Shown piece by piece: positions 30,797 to 37,765 of a stretch of DNA of 47,197 bases. The position numbers and the translations under genes are program-made. The notes under the pieces were generated by a model. It did no database searches, was not told the origin of the DNA, and saw nothing but the letters and a program-made list of their open reading frames with translations. Source of the DNA: a virus; the IMG/VR virus record IMGVR_UViG_3300032116_000353, positions 1 through 47,197 of that record. The stretch is one strand, 5' to 3'. Within the stretch, counting starts at the first letter, position 1, and every line of letters begins with the position of its first letter.

Positions 30797-31068
30797 TACT
30801 TCTTGCCTTTATCCTTTTCGGATTTCTTGTCTTGTTTTTTGTTATCTTCTTTTTTAGTACTGCGTTTCTTTTCTTGTTCGTGTTGTTGTTTCTTTTGTGC
30901 CATCTTTCGACGACGGTCTGCTTCAGTTGTTTCTACGTACTGACCACCTGCTTGTTGATATTTTTTTGCAACCCAAGCACTAGCGCCAGGGTTAGGCCAT
31001 TTAGAATATTTTGCTTTGGCCTGTGCAACAAACATTGCATACAGTTTTAAGTTAGCAGGTTTTCTCAC
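30796..31068 (-). CDS. Small protein with KYSKWPNPGASAWVAKKYQ domain and basic tail
   Basis: The product has 90 residues. The N-terminal 45 carry LYAMFVAQAKAKYSKWPNPG, then ASAWVAKKYQQAGGQYV, a compact motif (A-K-x-K-(Y/F)-x-x-W-P-(S/N)-x-x-A-S-x-W-x-x-K-x-Y) I recall from small phage and giant-virus proteins. The C-terminal half is almost only Lys, Glu and Gln. The GTG start has GGAGG ten bases upstream. It lies directly before the portal gene. It may bind nucleic acid; function is unknown. Confidence 0.6.
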   Translation of the reverse strand: MRKPANLKLYAMFVAQAKAKYSKWPNPGASAWVAKKYQQAGGQYVETTEADRRRKMAQKKQQHEQEKKRSTKKEDNKKQDKKSEKDKGKK

Positions 31069-31087
31069 TGAACTCCTCCAAATACAT

Positions 31088-31127
31088 CCTGTTCCCGCCC
31101 ATACACTACCGTATGAGCGGGTTCAGG
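31088..31127 (-). promoter_or_regulatory. Intergenic hairpin without T-run
   Basis: CCTG-CCCGC-CATAC pairs with GTATG-GCGGG-CAGG around a six-base loop, with a symmetric 2x2 internal loop and one mismatch. No T-run follows on the minus strand. It separates the 131-residue gene from the next unit and may be a processing or attenuation site. Confidence 0.5.
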
Positions 31128-31138
31128 TTGTCAAATAA

Positions 31139-31534
31139 CTAGTCGTTTACGACTGTTGGGGCTGGGCGCTGTTGACGTCCACCTGAGCGAACGACAGTTT
31201 CAATCATCTGCTCTGCACGGTCTGTGTATGTGCCGTGAGCAAACTCGCCAAGCATTGTTGGTGCTTCAATCCAGGCAGCCGAACCAACATGTGCACGCTC
31301 TGAGAGAGTTTCTGCGGCAGGCTTCTGCCATACAGGTGCATTGCGGTTTGGACGACCAGGAGCAACTGCTGAACCTTGTTGCATTCCTTTAACGAAATCG
31401 TTTGGAACGTCGGTGTCAGTTGCTACGCCTTCTTCAAAGCGTAGTGGTCCACGACGAACTGGGTTATCGCCCATCTTGCGTTCGTAGACATTAGGTGCAC
31501 GCTCTGGAAAGCGAGGTGCTGGAGAAATAGCCAT
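31139..31534 (-). CDS. 131-aa head-module protein of unknown function
   Basis: The product begins MAISPAPRFPERAPNVYERK, with PLRFEEGVATDTDVPNDFVK, then RNAPVWQKPAAETLSERAHV and SAAWIEAPTMLGEFAHGTYT. It is proline-rich early and helical late, and it has AAGGAG before the ATG. It lies between the terminase and portal genes, so a packaging or head accessory role is likely. No named family is recognised. Confidence 0.55.
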   Translation of the reverse strand: MAISPAPRFPERAPNVYERKMGDNPVRRGPLRFEEGVATDTDVPNDFVKGMQQGSAVAPGRPNRNAPVWQKPAAETLSERAHVGSAAWIEAPTMLGEFAHGTYTDRAEQMIETVVRSGGRQQRPAPTVVND

Positions 31535-31605
31535 TGGAGACTCCTTGTTTCTAGGTTTAGGTATACCTGGTAATAGTTTCCACCCTTTTATGCACTTTGT
31601 GTGGC

Positions 31606-33183
31606 TTAACCAAAGAAAGGATTACTTGAAGCAACAACTTCTGGCATAACAAGGTCCTGAGTAAGAGAGCAGGCGATAGATAGTGAGTCCACAAAGTCAT
31701 CGTGTGCGTAAGACTCGTCAGGAGCGGCTACAAGGAAATTAGGACCCTTGTATTGGACCTCTGCGTCTACCATCTGTTGATAGAACCGTTTCCACGTTCT
31801 TAGGCGCCTAGTTTTTGCATGTGCAGGCCAAGACAGCATACGTCGTTGAAGCAGGGCCTGAAGATGTTTCCATCTCTTCGACTGCTCTGATGGACTGGAG
31901 GTCAGAGACATAACCTCTGCTCTAGGCAAAAGAAGTTTTAATCTCTGTGCAACAGCATCGCCCACACCATTAGCGTCCACCCCAACAGCAAGCACATCGT
32001 AGTTTTCTAAAAAGTTAACAATTTGATAGTACTGCTCTTCCCAATCATCTCCCTGCATTTCAAGCCAATTAAGAATACGATGGTCAAAGTAACCAAACTC
32101 ATCTGGTCTATCCCAATCTACCCATACAACAGTTACAACAGTGCTGTCTGTTTTACGAGCAGGGTCAATACCAACAACTACTGGAGTCTTGTGCCAAGAC
32201 TTTACTAACTCTTGTGATGTATCACCAAGTTCGTCCATTATTGATGATGTAACAAACATTCCACGTTCTAACAACCATTTACAGTTGTATGACATTTGAA
32301 ATTCATCGGAATCCTCACCAATACGCAACATTTCTTTTCTAATAAACTTTTCATAATTTTGATTAAACTTTGCTACGTCTTTCCAATCCCATTGGAAATG
32401 ATTTTGACGAGAAGCACGACCTGTTTGTCGTCTACGGTTTAGTTGAATAGCGCGATAGAAGTTGTTTTTACTAGTTGTTGGTGTGCCAGTCTTTACCATT
32501 GTTCCTGCATAGTAAGCCAACATAGGAGAAATAGATTTAGAAACAACAAAATCATCGGCTTCTTGACACTCATCAATGATTACAAGATGAAATGATTTGG
32601 ATTCAATTTTTGCTCTTGGGTTTGCAGTCATCATGGTGATAGTAGAGCCCGACTTCTTTAATCTAATCTGTCTAGTAACGCCTCCCACGCGTGCGGCTGA
32701 ATCATCAATCTCAGGGTCATCCATAATTTCTAATGCACGTTCTGAACTAAGTCGTGTGACAGTTCTACCAAAAAGTGTTTCAGCCTGTGCTTCTGTTGGT
32801 GCAAATAATCCAACCCAAATTCCATCTTTAAACTTACCTAACAAGTCTGGGTATAACTTTGCAAGACGTGGAAGCAGAATCATCATTGTTGCAACAGTGT
32901 CTGCAACAGTCTCTGACTTACCTGACTGACGAGATGCAAGCGCTGTAATCTCTTCGCCATCATTTATGATGACAGATTCCATAATGCGACGTGCTAAAGG
33001 TTTTTGATAAGGGTGTAAATCGTGTCCTACAAGTACCTTTAAGAACTCAAGCATCTTGTCTATAAGTTTGTCTACAAACTGTTGAGACAATTCGTCTAGG
33101 GGTGTGTCAGTTTCTTCTTCAACAGGCTGTTCTTCCTGAAGATAGAACTCAGGACTTATTTCTTCAAACTTATCGGTTTCCAT
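31606..33183 (-). CDS. terL: Large terminase subunit
   Basis: The product has 525 residues. ATPase motifs: Walker A-like TALASRQSGKSE (residues 80-91), Walker B HLVIIDECQEADD (199-211) and coupling motif KTGTPTT (231-237). The nuclease starts at VVVGIDPARKTDSTV with acidic residues at 340 and 346, then VGVDANGVGDAV. The enzyme cuts concatemeric DNA and powers packaging through the portal. GGGGAC precedes the ATG. Length and motif spacing are normal. No small terminase is obvious nearby; one of the small genes just upstream could serve. Confidence 0.93.
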   Translation of the reverse strand: METDKFEEISPEFYLQEEQPVEEETDTPLDELSQQFVDKLIDKMLEFLKVLVGHDLHPYQKPLARRIMESVIINDGEEITALASRQSGKSETVADTVATMMILLPRLAKLYPDLLGKFKDGIWVGLFAPTEAQAETLFGRTVTRLSSERALEIMDDPEIDDSAARVGGVTRQIRLKKSGSTITMMTANPRAKIESKSFHLVIIDECQEADDFVVSKSISPMLAYYAGTMVKTGTPTTSKNNFYRAIQLNRRRQTGRASRQNHFQWDWKDVAKFNQNYEKFIRKEMLRIGEDSDEFQMSYNCKWLLERGMFVTSSIMDELGDTSQELVKSWHKTPVVVGIDPARKTDSTVVTVVWVDWDRPDEFGYFDHRILNWLEMQGDDWEEQYYQIVNFLENYDVLAVGVDANGVGDAVAQRLKLLLPRAEVMSLTSSPSEQSKRWKHLQALLQRRMLSWPAHAKTRRLRTWKRFYQQMVDAEVQYKGPNFLVAAPDESYAHDDFVDSLSIACSLTQDLVMPEVVASSNPFFG

Positions 33184-33198
33184 ATGTCCCCATTAAAC

Positions 33199-33230
33199 AG
33201 CGTGACCCACCTTTTGGGTGGGTCAACGCT
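33199..33230 (-). promoter_or_regulatory. Stable hairpin upstream of terminase
   Basis: AGCG and TGACCCACC pair with GGTGGGTCA and CGCT (13 pairs, one bulged base) around a five-base loop. On the minus strand no clear T-run follows; the next bases are GTTTAATGGGG, which lead into the terminase ribosome site. It could be a weak terminator of the upstream small-gene operon or an RNA processing site. Confidence 0.5.
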
Positions 33231-33263
33231 AGACCTGTAGAGAGGCGAAGCATTAAAAGCATA

Positions 33264-33443
33264 TCATGAAACATGTCGTTTCTTTAATTCCTTAGCAATA
33301 GCATGAAACGCTTCTGCACCCATAAGGACCTCGTCAAGGTCTGCAGAACTATTTTGTTTTTGGTAAATCGTTATGTGTTTCCCTATCAGAAACATCGAGT
33401 GCTCCATCCAGGCTATCAAGTCTGGGGTGGAAATTGTCGACAC
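33264..33443 (-). CDS. 59-aa helical small protein (GTG start) overlapping its neighbour
   Basis: From GTG 33443 the product reads MSTISTPDLIAWMEHSMFLI, then GKHITIYQKQNSSADLDEVL and MGAEAFHAIAKELKKRHVS. It is two helices with the pattern L-x-x-W-x-x-x-x-x-x-x-x-x-x-x-I-x-x-Y and an E-A-x-x-A-I-A-x-E-L end, common in small phage genes upstream of terminases. It overlaps the 130-residue gene by 95 bases in another frame. AGAAGAGA precedes the GTG. The frame remains open upstream, so the start is uncertain. Confidence 0.5.
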   Translation of the reverse strand: MSTISTPDLIAWMEHSMFLIGKHITIYQKQNSSADLDEVLMGAEAFHAIAKELKKRHVS

Positions 33444-33741
33444 TCTCTTCTCTATCCGAGTCTGGGGCTGGTGTCCATCCCGCTTCTTCCGTAAAATCAT
33501 CGTAAGTTACATCCCGCCTTTCTAGGGCAGAGTTTAGCGCGTCCTCTTCGTCTTTCGCACCAGTCCAACGGCCCATAACTAGCGCTTTATAGTTGGGAAG
33601 CCTAAATATCAAGGGTTCCGAAGTTCGGAAAGGCTCGTCTATCTCTTGAGTCCAACCTCTAACAACAAACTTTCCATCCCATTCATAGGGGAATTTTGTA
33701 AGTTGTACAAATAGTGGTCCAATGTTGTGTGCCTTTGGCAT
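33349..33741 (-). CDS. 130-aa protein of unknown function
   Basis: The product begins MPKAHNIGPLFVQLTKFPYE and contains FRLPNYKALVMGRWTGAKDE, DEEDALNSALERR and an acidic, probably disordered C-terminus. The first 90 residues look like a small folded domain with a W-x-G core. The poorly structured last 50 residues coincide with the overlap with the downstream gene. No family is recognised. The ATG is 1 base after the preceding stop. Confidence 0.5.
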   Translation of the reverse strand: MPKAHNIGPLFVQLTKFPYEWDGKFVVRGWTQEIDEPFRTSEPLIFRLPNYKALVMGRWTGAKDEEDALNSALERRDVTYDDFTEEAGWTPAPDSDREESVDNFHPRLDSLDGALDVSDRETHNDLPKTK

Positions 33742-34575
33742 TCATCGCTTTCTTGGTTTTTTAGCCGTTGGTGTCTTTGGAGTATTCCTTTTAGCCATAC
33801 GGTCATACTGTTTGCGTTCGTTAGTTAACTGTATAGCACGAGTGAGTCTATACAAAGCCGTGCGTGCGTACGAGGGAAGACTATTCACGTTTGCTGCGCC
33901 ACGTGGTTTAAAGTCTAAATACTTATAAATATACTGACCCTTGGATACTCTGCGTTTAAAGTCTTGCCATTCGTTGGTGTTTACTTCGTAATAGTTATAG
34001 TAGGTGCCGTCACGAAACACTACAGTCAATACTGACCTGTTACGGTCATACCCAGCCGCAACTGTACGAGGACGTTCTGGGTTTGTTGTGGATGTAGGAA
34101 CTAAAGATAGTGGCGCTGGAGCGTCAGACTCTCCGAACTGTGGTCCCTTTTCACCAGGAATGATGACTTCACCAGTGTCTAAGTCTTCATCATAAATTTT
34201 ACGACCAGCAGAACGGTCAACAAAGTTGCCTTGAGCGTCTACGTAATAAACATCTTCGCCTAAAGTTGGGAAGACTGCTTCACCAGCCTGATTACGATAA
34301 GCCACTTCATCTGGAGTTTGTGGGTTGTAATAACGCATGGTATCGGTTGCGTTTAGCAGGGATACTGTTTCAAAAAACTCACCAGTAGATGCCGCTGTAG
34401 GAAGTGCTGCAAATGGACTTTGAAATCCGCCCTCTTGTGACAGGGCTTTCATCATTCCTGTAGTTGTTTTGGAGCCGAAGCCATAAGGCTTACCCATCGC
34501 TCCTAGTAATTCTTGAGCAGAGGGGAGGGCTGCAGGACGTTTGCCTGCTGCGCCTCCTCCCCTGATTCTTGCCAT
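33742..34575 (-). CDS. KTSC-domain-containing protein
   Basis: The product has 277 residues. The N-terminal 150 residues are Gly/Ala/Pro-rich with YYVDAQGNFVDRS. Residues about 172-225 carry VAAGYDRNRSVLTVVFRDGT, then YYNYYEVNTNEW and FKRRVSKGQYI. This fits the KTSC domain (V-x-Y-D-x-x-x-x-x-L-x-V-x-F-x-x-G-x-x-Y-x-Y-x-x-V and a terminal S-x-G-x-(F/Y)), a small fold seen in many phage and bacterial proteins and often fused to others. The tail is basic. The function of KTSC domains is not established. Confidence 0.6.
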   Translation of the reverse strand: MARIRGGGAAGKRPAALPSAQELLGAMGKPYGFGSKTTTGMMKALSQEGGFQSPFAALPTAASTGEFFETVSLLNATDTMRYYNPQTPDEVAYRNQAGEAVFPTLGEDVYYVDAQGNFVDRSAGRKIYDEDLDTGEVIIPGEKGPQFGESDAPAPLSLVPTSTTNPERPRTVAAGYDRNRSVLTVVFRDGTYYNYYEVNTNEWQDFKRRVSKGQYIYKYLDFKPRGAANVNSLPSYARTALYRLTRAIQLTNERKQYDRMAKRNTPKTPTAKKPRKR

Positions 34576-34580
34576 TTATT

Positions 34581-35246
34581 TTAAGATGCTGCGTAAGTGG
34601 TGATAGTAATTGCTGTTCCTGGAGCAACGCTAGAAGTAGAAGCCGCAATACTCTGAGCCTTTACTTTTCCAACCTTGCTTGAGTCAATAACAGTTCCGCT
34701 ATCAGAAGTAGAACCTACGTTTGTAAAGCCAGTGTTAAACACTGTGAAAGTTGAACCAGATGCGTTAGATATTAACCAAGTTCCATTTAACTGAGTCTCG
34801 GTCAATCCTGAAACGGTAACTGTCTGTGCGCTTGGATTACCTGTGAATCCGTGTGCAGCAGTAGTTGTAAATGTTGCTGTTCCGCTTGCAATTGCAATGT
34901 TGTTAATAGTTGCCTTAAATCCAGAGGCATTCGCTGAAGAGGTTGCTGTTGTGACTGCTCCAAGACCCCAGTCTCTTAAAACATCTTCTGCAACTGCTGC
35001 TGTAAGACCTAGTACGTTTGGAACTGAGACGTAGTCTGTTGGACCAAGTACATCAGAGCCTGGGTCATTAGGTGTGTAAAGAGGATAACCATTCCACTCT
35101 GATAGAGCACGAATGTGGTCATCCAAAGTTGCGTCTAAACGCGTTGTACGAACATCGTTTGGTTGCATAGGCACGTTGCCCCATACAAAATCAACAGCGA
35201 TGTTTCCTGCGGAATCAAGTAGATTCCCGTTGTCATTAACTGCCAT
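34581..35246 (-). CDS. Protein with PASTA-like domain interrupted by a beta module
   Basis: The product has 221 residues. It contains YVSVPNVLGLTAAVAEDVLR followed by DWGL, the start of a PASTA domain (V-P-N-(V/L)-x-G-x-x-x-x-x-A-x-x-x-L-x-x-x-G-L). The usual second half, KAQSIAASTSSVAPGTAITI, appears only about 75 residues later. Between them is a beta-rich insert with AHGFTGNPSAQTVTVSGLTE and NGTWLISNASGSTFTVFNTG, a module I recall from other phage structural proteins. PASTA domains bind muropeptides, so a cell-wall contact role is possible. It sits among small genes upstream of the terminase. Confidence 0.6.
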   Translation of the reverse strand: MAVNDNGNLLDSAGNIAVDFVWGNVPMQPNDVRTTRLDATLDDHIRALSEWNGYPLYTPNDPGSDVLGPTDYVSVPNVLGLTAAVAEDVLRDWGLGAVTTATSSANASGFKATINNIAIASGTATFTTTAAHGFTGNPSAQTVTVSGLTETQLNGTWLISNASGSTFTVFNTGFTNVGSTSDSGTVIDSSKVGKVKAQSIAASTSSVAPGTAITITTYAAS

Positions 35247-35482
35247 TATTCTTCTTCCTCACATGTGTGGTTGTCTAATTCAGTCTCAAAAAGAACTTCT
35301 TCGCAGTCGCGACATTTGAAGAAGCGTACTTCGTCTAGTGCTGGATGTAAGGAATCCGAATGTTCATCGCCGTAAGCCATCTGAGGCCCTGCTAGGACTT
35401 CAGGTGGAAACGGTCCTCTTGGACTGTGTGATGCTGATGGTACAGCATGTCCTTGCACTGCGAACTTACGAATTACCTTCAT
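35246..35482 (-). CDS. 78-aa zinc-finger protein (C-x2-C ... H-x-C)
   Basis: From ATG 35482 the product begins MKVIRKFAVQGHAVPSASHS and ends with FFKCRDCEEVLFETELDNHT followed by C and four glutamates. C-x-x-C and H-x-C form a small zinc ribbon or C2HC finger. The frame is open further upstream but that part only mirrors the lysine-rich end of the preceding gene. ATG 35482 has GGTAATTCG context overlapping the preceding stop by 17 bases. No family name is recognised. Confidence 0.55.
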   Translation of the reverse strand: MKVIRKFAVQGHAVPSASHSPRGPFPPEVLAGPQMAYGDEHSDSLHPALDEVRFFKCRDCEEVLFETELDNHTCEEEE

Positions 35483-35723
35483 TATTTTCAGCCGCTTTCT
35501 TAGCCTTTTTCTTAGGCTTCTTTGGTTCCTCTGTTGATTGAACAGAGACCGTTTGTAGGGCTGCGGCTCTTTCAGCAGCAAACTCATCTGTAGTTTTGAG
35601 GTTTCCCGCACGCCTGCGAGAGTCCAAGAATTTGGGCAAGTGCTTACCGCAATAGAGGATTTCTTTCTCTAACGTTATTTGATAAACGAAGAGAGCCCCC
35701 GCCTCACAGTTCGCACACTTCAT
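35466..35723 (-). CDS. 85-aa zinc-binding protein with basic tail
   Basis: The product begins MKCANCEAGALFVYQITLEK, then ILYCGKHLPKFL, giving C-x-x-C ... C-x-x-H, a plausible zinc site. The last third is rich in Lys and Glu. The same layout (C-x-x-C, a beta hairpin, Y-C/F-C-G-x-H) occurs in the DUF7455-like protein at 40984-41193, so the two may be distant relatives. ATG is coupled to the preceding stop. Confidence 0.55.
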   Translation of the reverse strand: MKCANCEAGALFVYQITLEKEILYCGKHLPKFLDSRRRAGNLKTTDEFAAERAAALQTVSVQSTEEPKKPKKKAKKAAENNEGNS

Positions 35724-35908
35724 TATTTAGCCTTCTTTGTGGCCTTCTTTGTAGCCTTCTTCTTTGCAGGAGCCTTCTTTGCTGGCTTCTTTATAACTTT
35801 TACATTTTCAGATGGAAGTTTATTTAAATCCTCTATGAATTTAGCAAGAGTTGGTGCTTTCTTCTTGTCTTTAATAAGTCCTAATGCAATAAGTAGTTTC
35901 TTTAACAT
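35723..35908 (-). CDS. 61-aa protein with histone-H1-like AKK tail
   Basis: The product begins MLKKLLIALGLIKDKKKAPT and ends with repeated K-K-A/A-K-K-A-T units. The N-terminus is a short amphipathic helix. The C-terminus resembles histone H1-type tails, which bind DNA by charge. It immediately follows the DUF6321-like gene with no gap. Function is inferred from composition only. Confidence 0.55.
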   Translation of the reverse strand: MLKKLLIALGLIKDKKKAPTLAKFIEDLNKLPSENVKVIKKPAKKAPAKKKATKKATKKAK

Positions 35909-36187
35909 TTAACAGTCCCATGCTCGTAGTGATTTGTTTATCCGACTATTAGGGTCTCTAGCAGTCTTGGAAGAGGTGTTCTTTCTCTTCATGCCTTCCA
36001 TCCTAGCGCAGAATGATTTGCGCCGTGCAGCAGACTTCTTTGACTTCTTTGCCTGCTCGCGCTTTACTGGTGGTTTTAGGTCAGACCCAGGGTTTGCACG
36101 TTCGTATGATTTGCGACCCTTCTCGTTCAGTCCGCCTTTAGCGTTCTTACCTTCTTTGCGTTGCCATGCTGCTGATTTCGTTGCCAT
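35909..36187 (-). CDS. DUF6321-like protein
   Basis: The product has 92 residues: AAWQRKEGKNAKGGLNEKGR, then KSYERANPGSDLKPPVKREQ, KKSAARRKSFCARMEGMKRK and SRINKSLRAWDC. This sequence is nearly a consensus of the DUF6321 family (A-A-W-Q-R-K-E-G-K-x-x-x-G-G-L-N-x-K-G-R, R-R-K-S-F-C-A-R-M-x-G-M, S-R-I-N-x-(S/A)-L-R-x-W), widespread in phages. It is very basic. Its function is unknown. It overlaps the preceding stop (TAATG). Confidence 0.85.
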   Translation of the reverse strand: MATKSAAWQRKEGKNAKGGLNEKGRKSYERANPGSDLKPPVKREQAKKSKKSAARRKSFCARMEGMKRKNTSSKTARDPNSRINKSLRAWDC

Positions 36188-36522
36188 TACCAGTTCACCC
36201 CATGTGAGAATTGTTTGCTGTCGAGTACTTGAGTTCCACCAGTCATAGGACCAGGGGTAGAAAACAGTTGACTAACTCTTCCACGAACTCTGTTGCTTAG
36301 ATGTGGATGGTCTTTTACTGCCTCTAATTTTCTAAAATAGTCTACTGAGTTTAATCCAAACTTTGTATTGATAGCAATGTCTCTATCAACCGCACTCTTA
36401 AACCGTCTAGCAGAGAACCTGATAAGGTCCTTATCTTTATCGGTTAATGGAGTAACTTGAGACGCAGAGCCTGCATTAAAGTGTTCGTATGACATGTCAT
36501 CCTTATTTAGTGATACGGGCAT
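36187..36522 (-). CDS. DUF3263-like helical DNA-binding-type protein
   Basis: The product has 111 residues. Residues about 31-71 (LIRFSARRFKSAVDRDIAIN, TKFGLNSVDYFRKLEAVKDH) match the DUF3263 layout: I-L-x-F-x-x-x-x-W/F-x-x-x-x-x-x-x-x-A-I-x-x-x-F-x-x-S-x-x-x-Y-(Y/F)-x-x-L. It is a helix-turn-helix-like family of Actinobacteria and their phages. This is one of the better pointers to an actinobacterial host. It may act as a regulator or as a small terminase-like DNA binder. Confidence 0.65.
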   Translation of the reverse strand: MPVSLNKDDMSYEHFNAGSASQVTPLTDKDKDLIRFSARRFKSAVDRDIAINTKFGLNSVDYFRKLEAVKDHPHLSNRVRGRVSQLFSTPGPMTGGTQVLDSKQFSHGVNW

Positions 36523-36932
36523 TACATTCCACCTGTGAATTCAACTCTATGTGGGTTACCTTTAGCAGCGCCAACTGCTTCTTCAAAATGTTGAATCTTT
36601 TTCTTTACTTCTCTATATTCTGGATTTGCTTCTAATCCACTCTTTCCTCTGCGAACAGATGGAACTCCTTCAAGACTCTTTGGTTTAGGCGGAATAACTG
36701 GACCAAGCCATGCTTTGTGTCCTGCACCCTTTTGTGAAGGAGCATTGAGAGTTCCTTGGAAATGAACATCTAAAACTCCACCAGCCCTACTTGCAGTAGA
36801 TTGAGTCTCAGTACTTTGTTGAGACCTCAACCCTTGACCTTCTTCATTTTTCTTTTGTGGTTTGGCAGGAGTTCTTAGTTTACTGCCAGCCCAAAGAAAG
36901 GGATTCCAGTCACGTGAAGGAATATCAACCAT
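36522..36932 (-). CDS. 136-aa low-complexity protein of unknown function
   Basis: The product begins MVDIPSRDWNPFLWAGSKLR. It has a Gln/Ser/Thr-rich middle, KAWLGPVIPPKPKSLEGVPS, and a C-terminal helix with YREVKKKIQHFEEAVGAA. It is probably mostly disordered with short linear motifs. No family is recognised. It overlaps the next start by one base. Confidence 0.5.
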   Translation of the reverse strand: MVDIPSRDWNPFLWAGSKLRTPAKPQKKNEEGQGLRSQQSTETQSTASRAGGVLDVHFQGTLNAPSQKGAGHKAWLGPVIPPKPKSLEGVPSVRRGKSGLEANPEYREVKKKIQHFEEAVGAAKGNPHRVEFTGGM

Positions 36933-36952
36933 GAGCCTATCTTCCCGTAAAG

Positions 36953-37345
36953 TTACACCGATTGTTTGGTATCTTCAGAATTGCTTTTTGAAATCTGGTC
37001 TTCTATGCTTATTAGGCGCTCTCCCATCTCAACAAAGGCCTCAAGCATCATATCTACCTTCTCTTCAATCTTCTCTTGTTTGTAGAACAGTTTATTAACC
37101 ACATCTTTGGTGGATTTTCCACCATTCTGGCTTAGTTCACCGTCTAGTTTGTTGAGGCGCTCCATAACGCCAGGAACAGCGTCTCTACCTGGAGCCTCTT
37201 CTTCTCCCATCCAATCGCGTTGGAAATGGTCAAACCAATTCCCTAACTCTTTTAACTTTTTATAACCTGGTCGAAAGATGACGCCCAAAGCGGTTGCTAC
37301 TGATGCAACCAAAATTATTACACCAGCAGTTGTTTCGAACGCCAT
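36953..37345 (-). CDS. DUF2746-like membrane-anchored coiled-coil protein
   Basis: The product has 130 residues. An N-terminal membrane span (TTAGVIILVASVATALGVIF) is followed by a charged segment with WFDHFQRDWMGEEEAPGRD, GVMERLNKLDGELSQNGGKS and a coiled coil. The span, then F/W-x-x-D-W-x-G, then P-G-V-M-E-R-L and E-L-x-x-N-G-G-x-S resembles the DUF2746 proteins of mycobacteriophages found near lysis genes. A holin-associated or membrane accessory role is possible. Confidence 0.55.
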   Translation of the reverse strand: MAFETTAGVIILVASVATALGVIFRPGYKKLKELGNWFDHFQRDWMGEEEAPGRDAVPGVMERLNKLDGELSQNGGKSTKDVVNKLFYKQEKIEEKVDMMLEAFVEMGERLISIEDQISKSNSEDTKQSV

Positions 37346-37360
37346 CTCTCTCCCTTTTTA

Positions 37361-37555
37361 TTACTTCTTTTTGCCGAACCCGTATGATGGGTCTTTTGGA
37401 TTTAATGCCTTTGCTAATGGGCCAAGTAGACCTGCAACAAATGCGTTAAGCAAGGTCTTTGGGTCAGTGATACCGCTCATGTACAGAGCGGCAACGGCTG
37501 CTGCGGCTGCACGTAGGTACGTGGCTGCTGCTGCTTCTAGTGCTTTCTTATCCAT
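37361..37555 (-). CDS. Small membrane-active/holin-like protein
   Basis: The product has 64 residues: an alanine-rich helix LEAAAATYLRAAAAAVAALY, then a second hydrophobic helix TLLNAFVAGLLGPLAKAL and a basic end FGKKK. Two weakly hydrophobic helices with a lysine tail suit a pinholin or holin-like protein, although the first helix is only moderately hydrophobic. It sits with other small membrane proteins (37598-37765 and 36953-37345), suggesting a lysis-related cluster. Confidence 0.45.
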   Translation of the reverse strand: MDKKALEAAAATYLRAAAAAVAALYMSGITDPKTLLNAFVAGLLGPLAKALNPKDPSYGFGKKK

Positions 37556-37597
37556 ATATCTCCTAGTTGAGATGCCCTTCTCAAGGTAAATAGTCTC

Positions 37598-37765
37598 TTA
37601 ATCTTCGCGGTTGCGCAAGGGATACGTTGCAATCCATGCAACTAAAGTTCCGACTGTTGCCCAACCAACCACGGTCTTTGCGCTTCCATCAAGCACAACC
37701 CAGGCAATAAACATACCCAGTAGTGTCCATAATTGGTCTAACATGTCTCTAAAGAACTTAATCAT
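37598..37765 (-). CDS. 55-aa two-span membrane protein, holin candidate
   Basis: ATG 37765 to TAA 37598 encodes 55 residues with two membrane spans: LDQLWTLLGMFIAWVVL and VVGWATVGTLVAWIATYPL. The ends are charged (MIKFFRD and RNRED). Size, two spans and charge pattern match small class II holins. Its start overlaps the stop of the long proline-rich secreted protein gene (ATGA), so the two are translationally coupled. Confidence 0.6.
   Translation of the reverse strand: MIKFFRDMLDQLWTLLGMFIAWVVLDGSAKTVVGWATVGTLVAWIATYPLRNRED

Noticed and set aside
35483-35611. Extension of the 78-aa zinc-finger gene to an upstream start
   Set aside because: The added residues are an out-of-frame reading of the Lys-rich tail of the preceding gene. 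ATG 35482 gives a normal short overlap.
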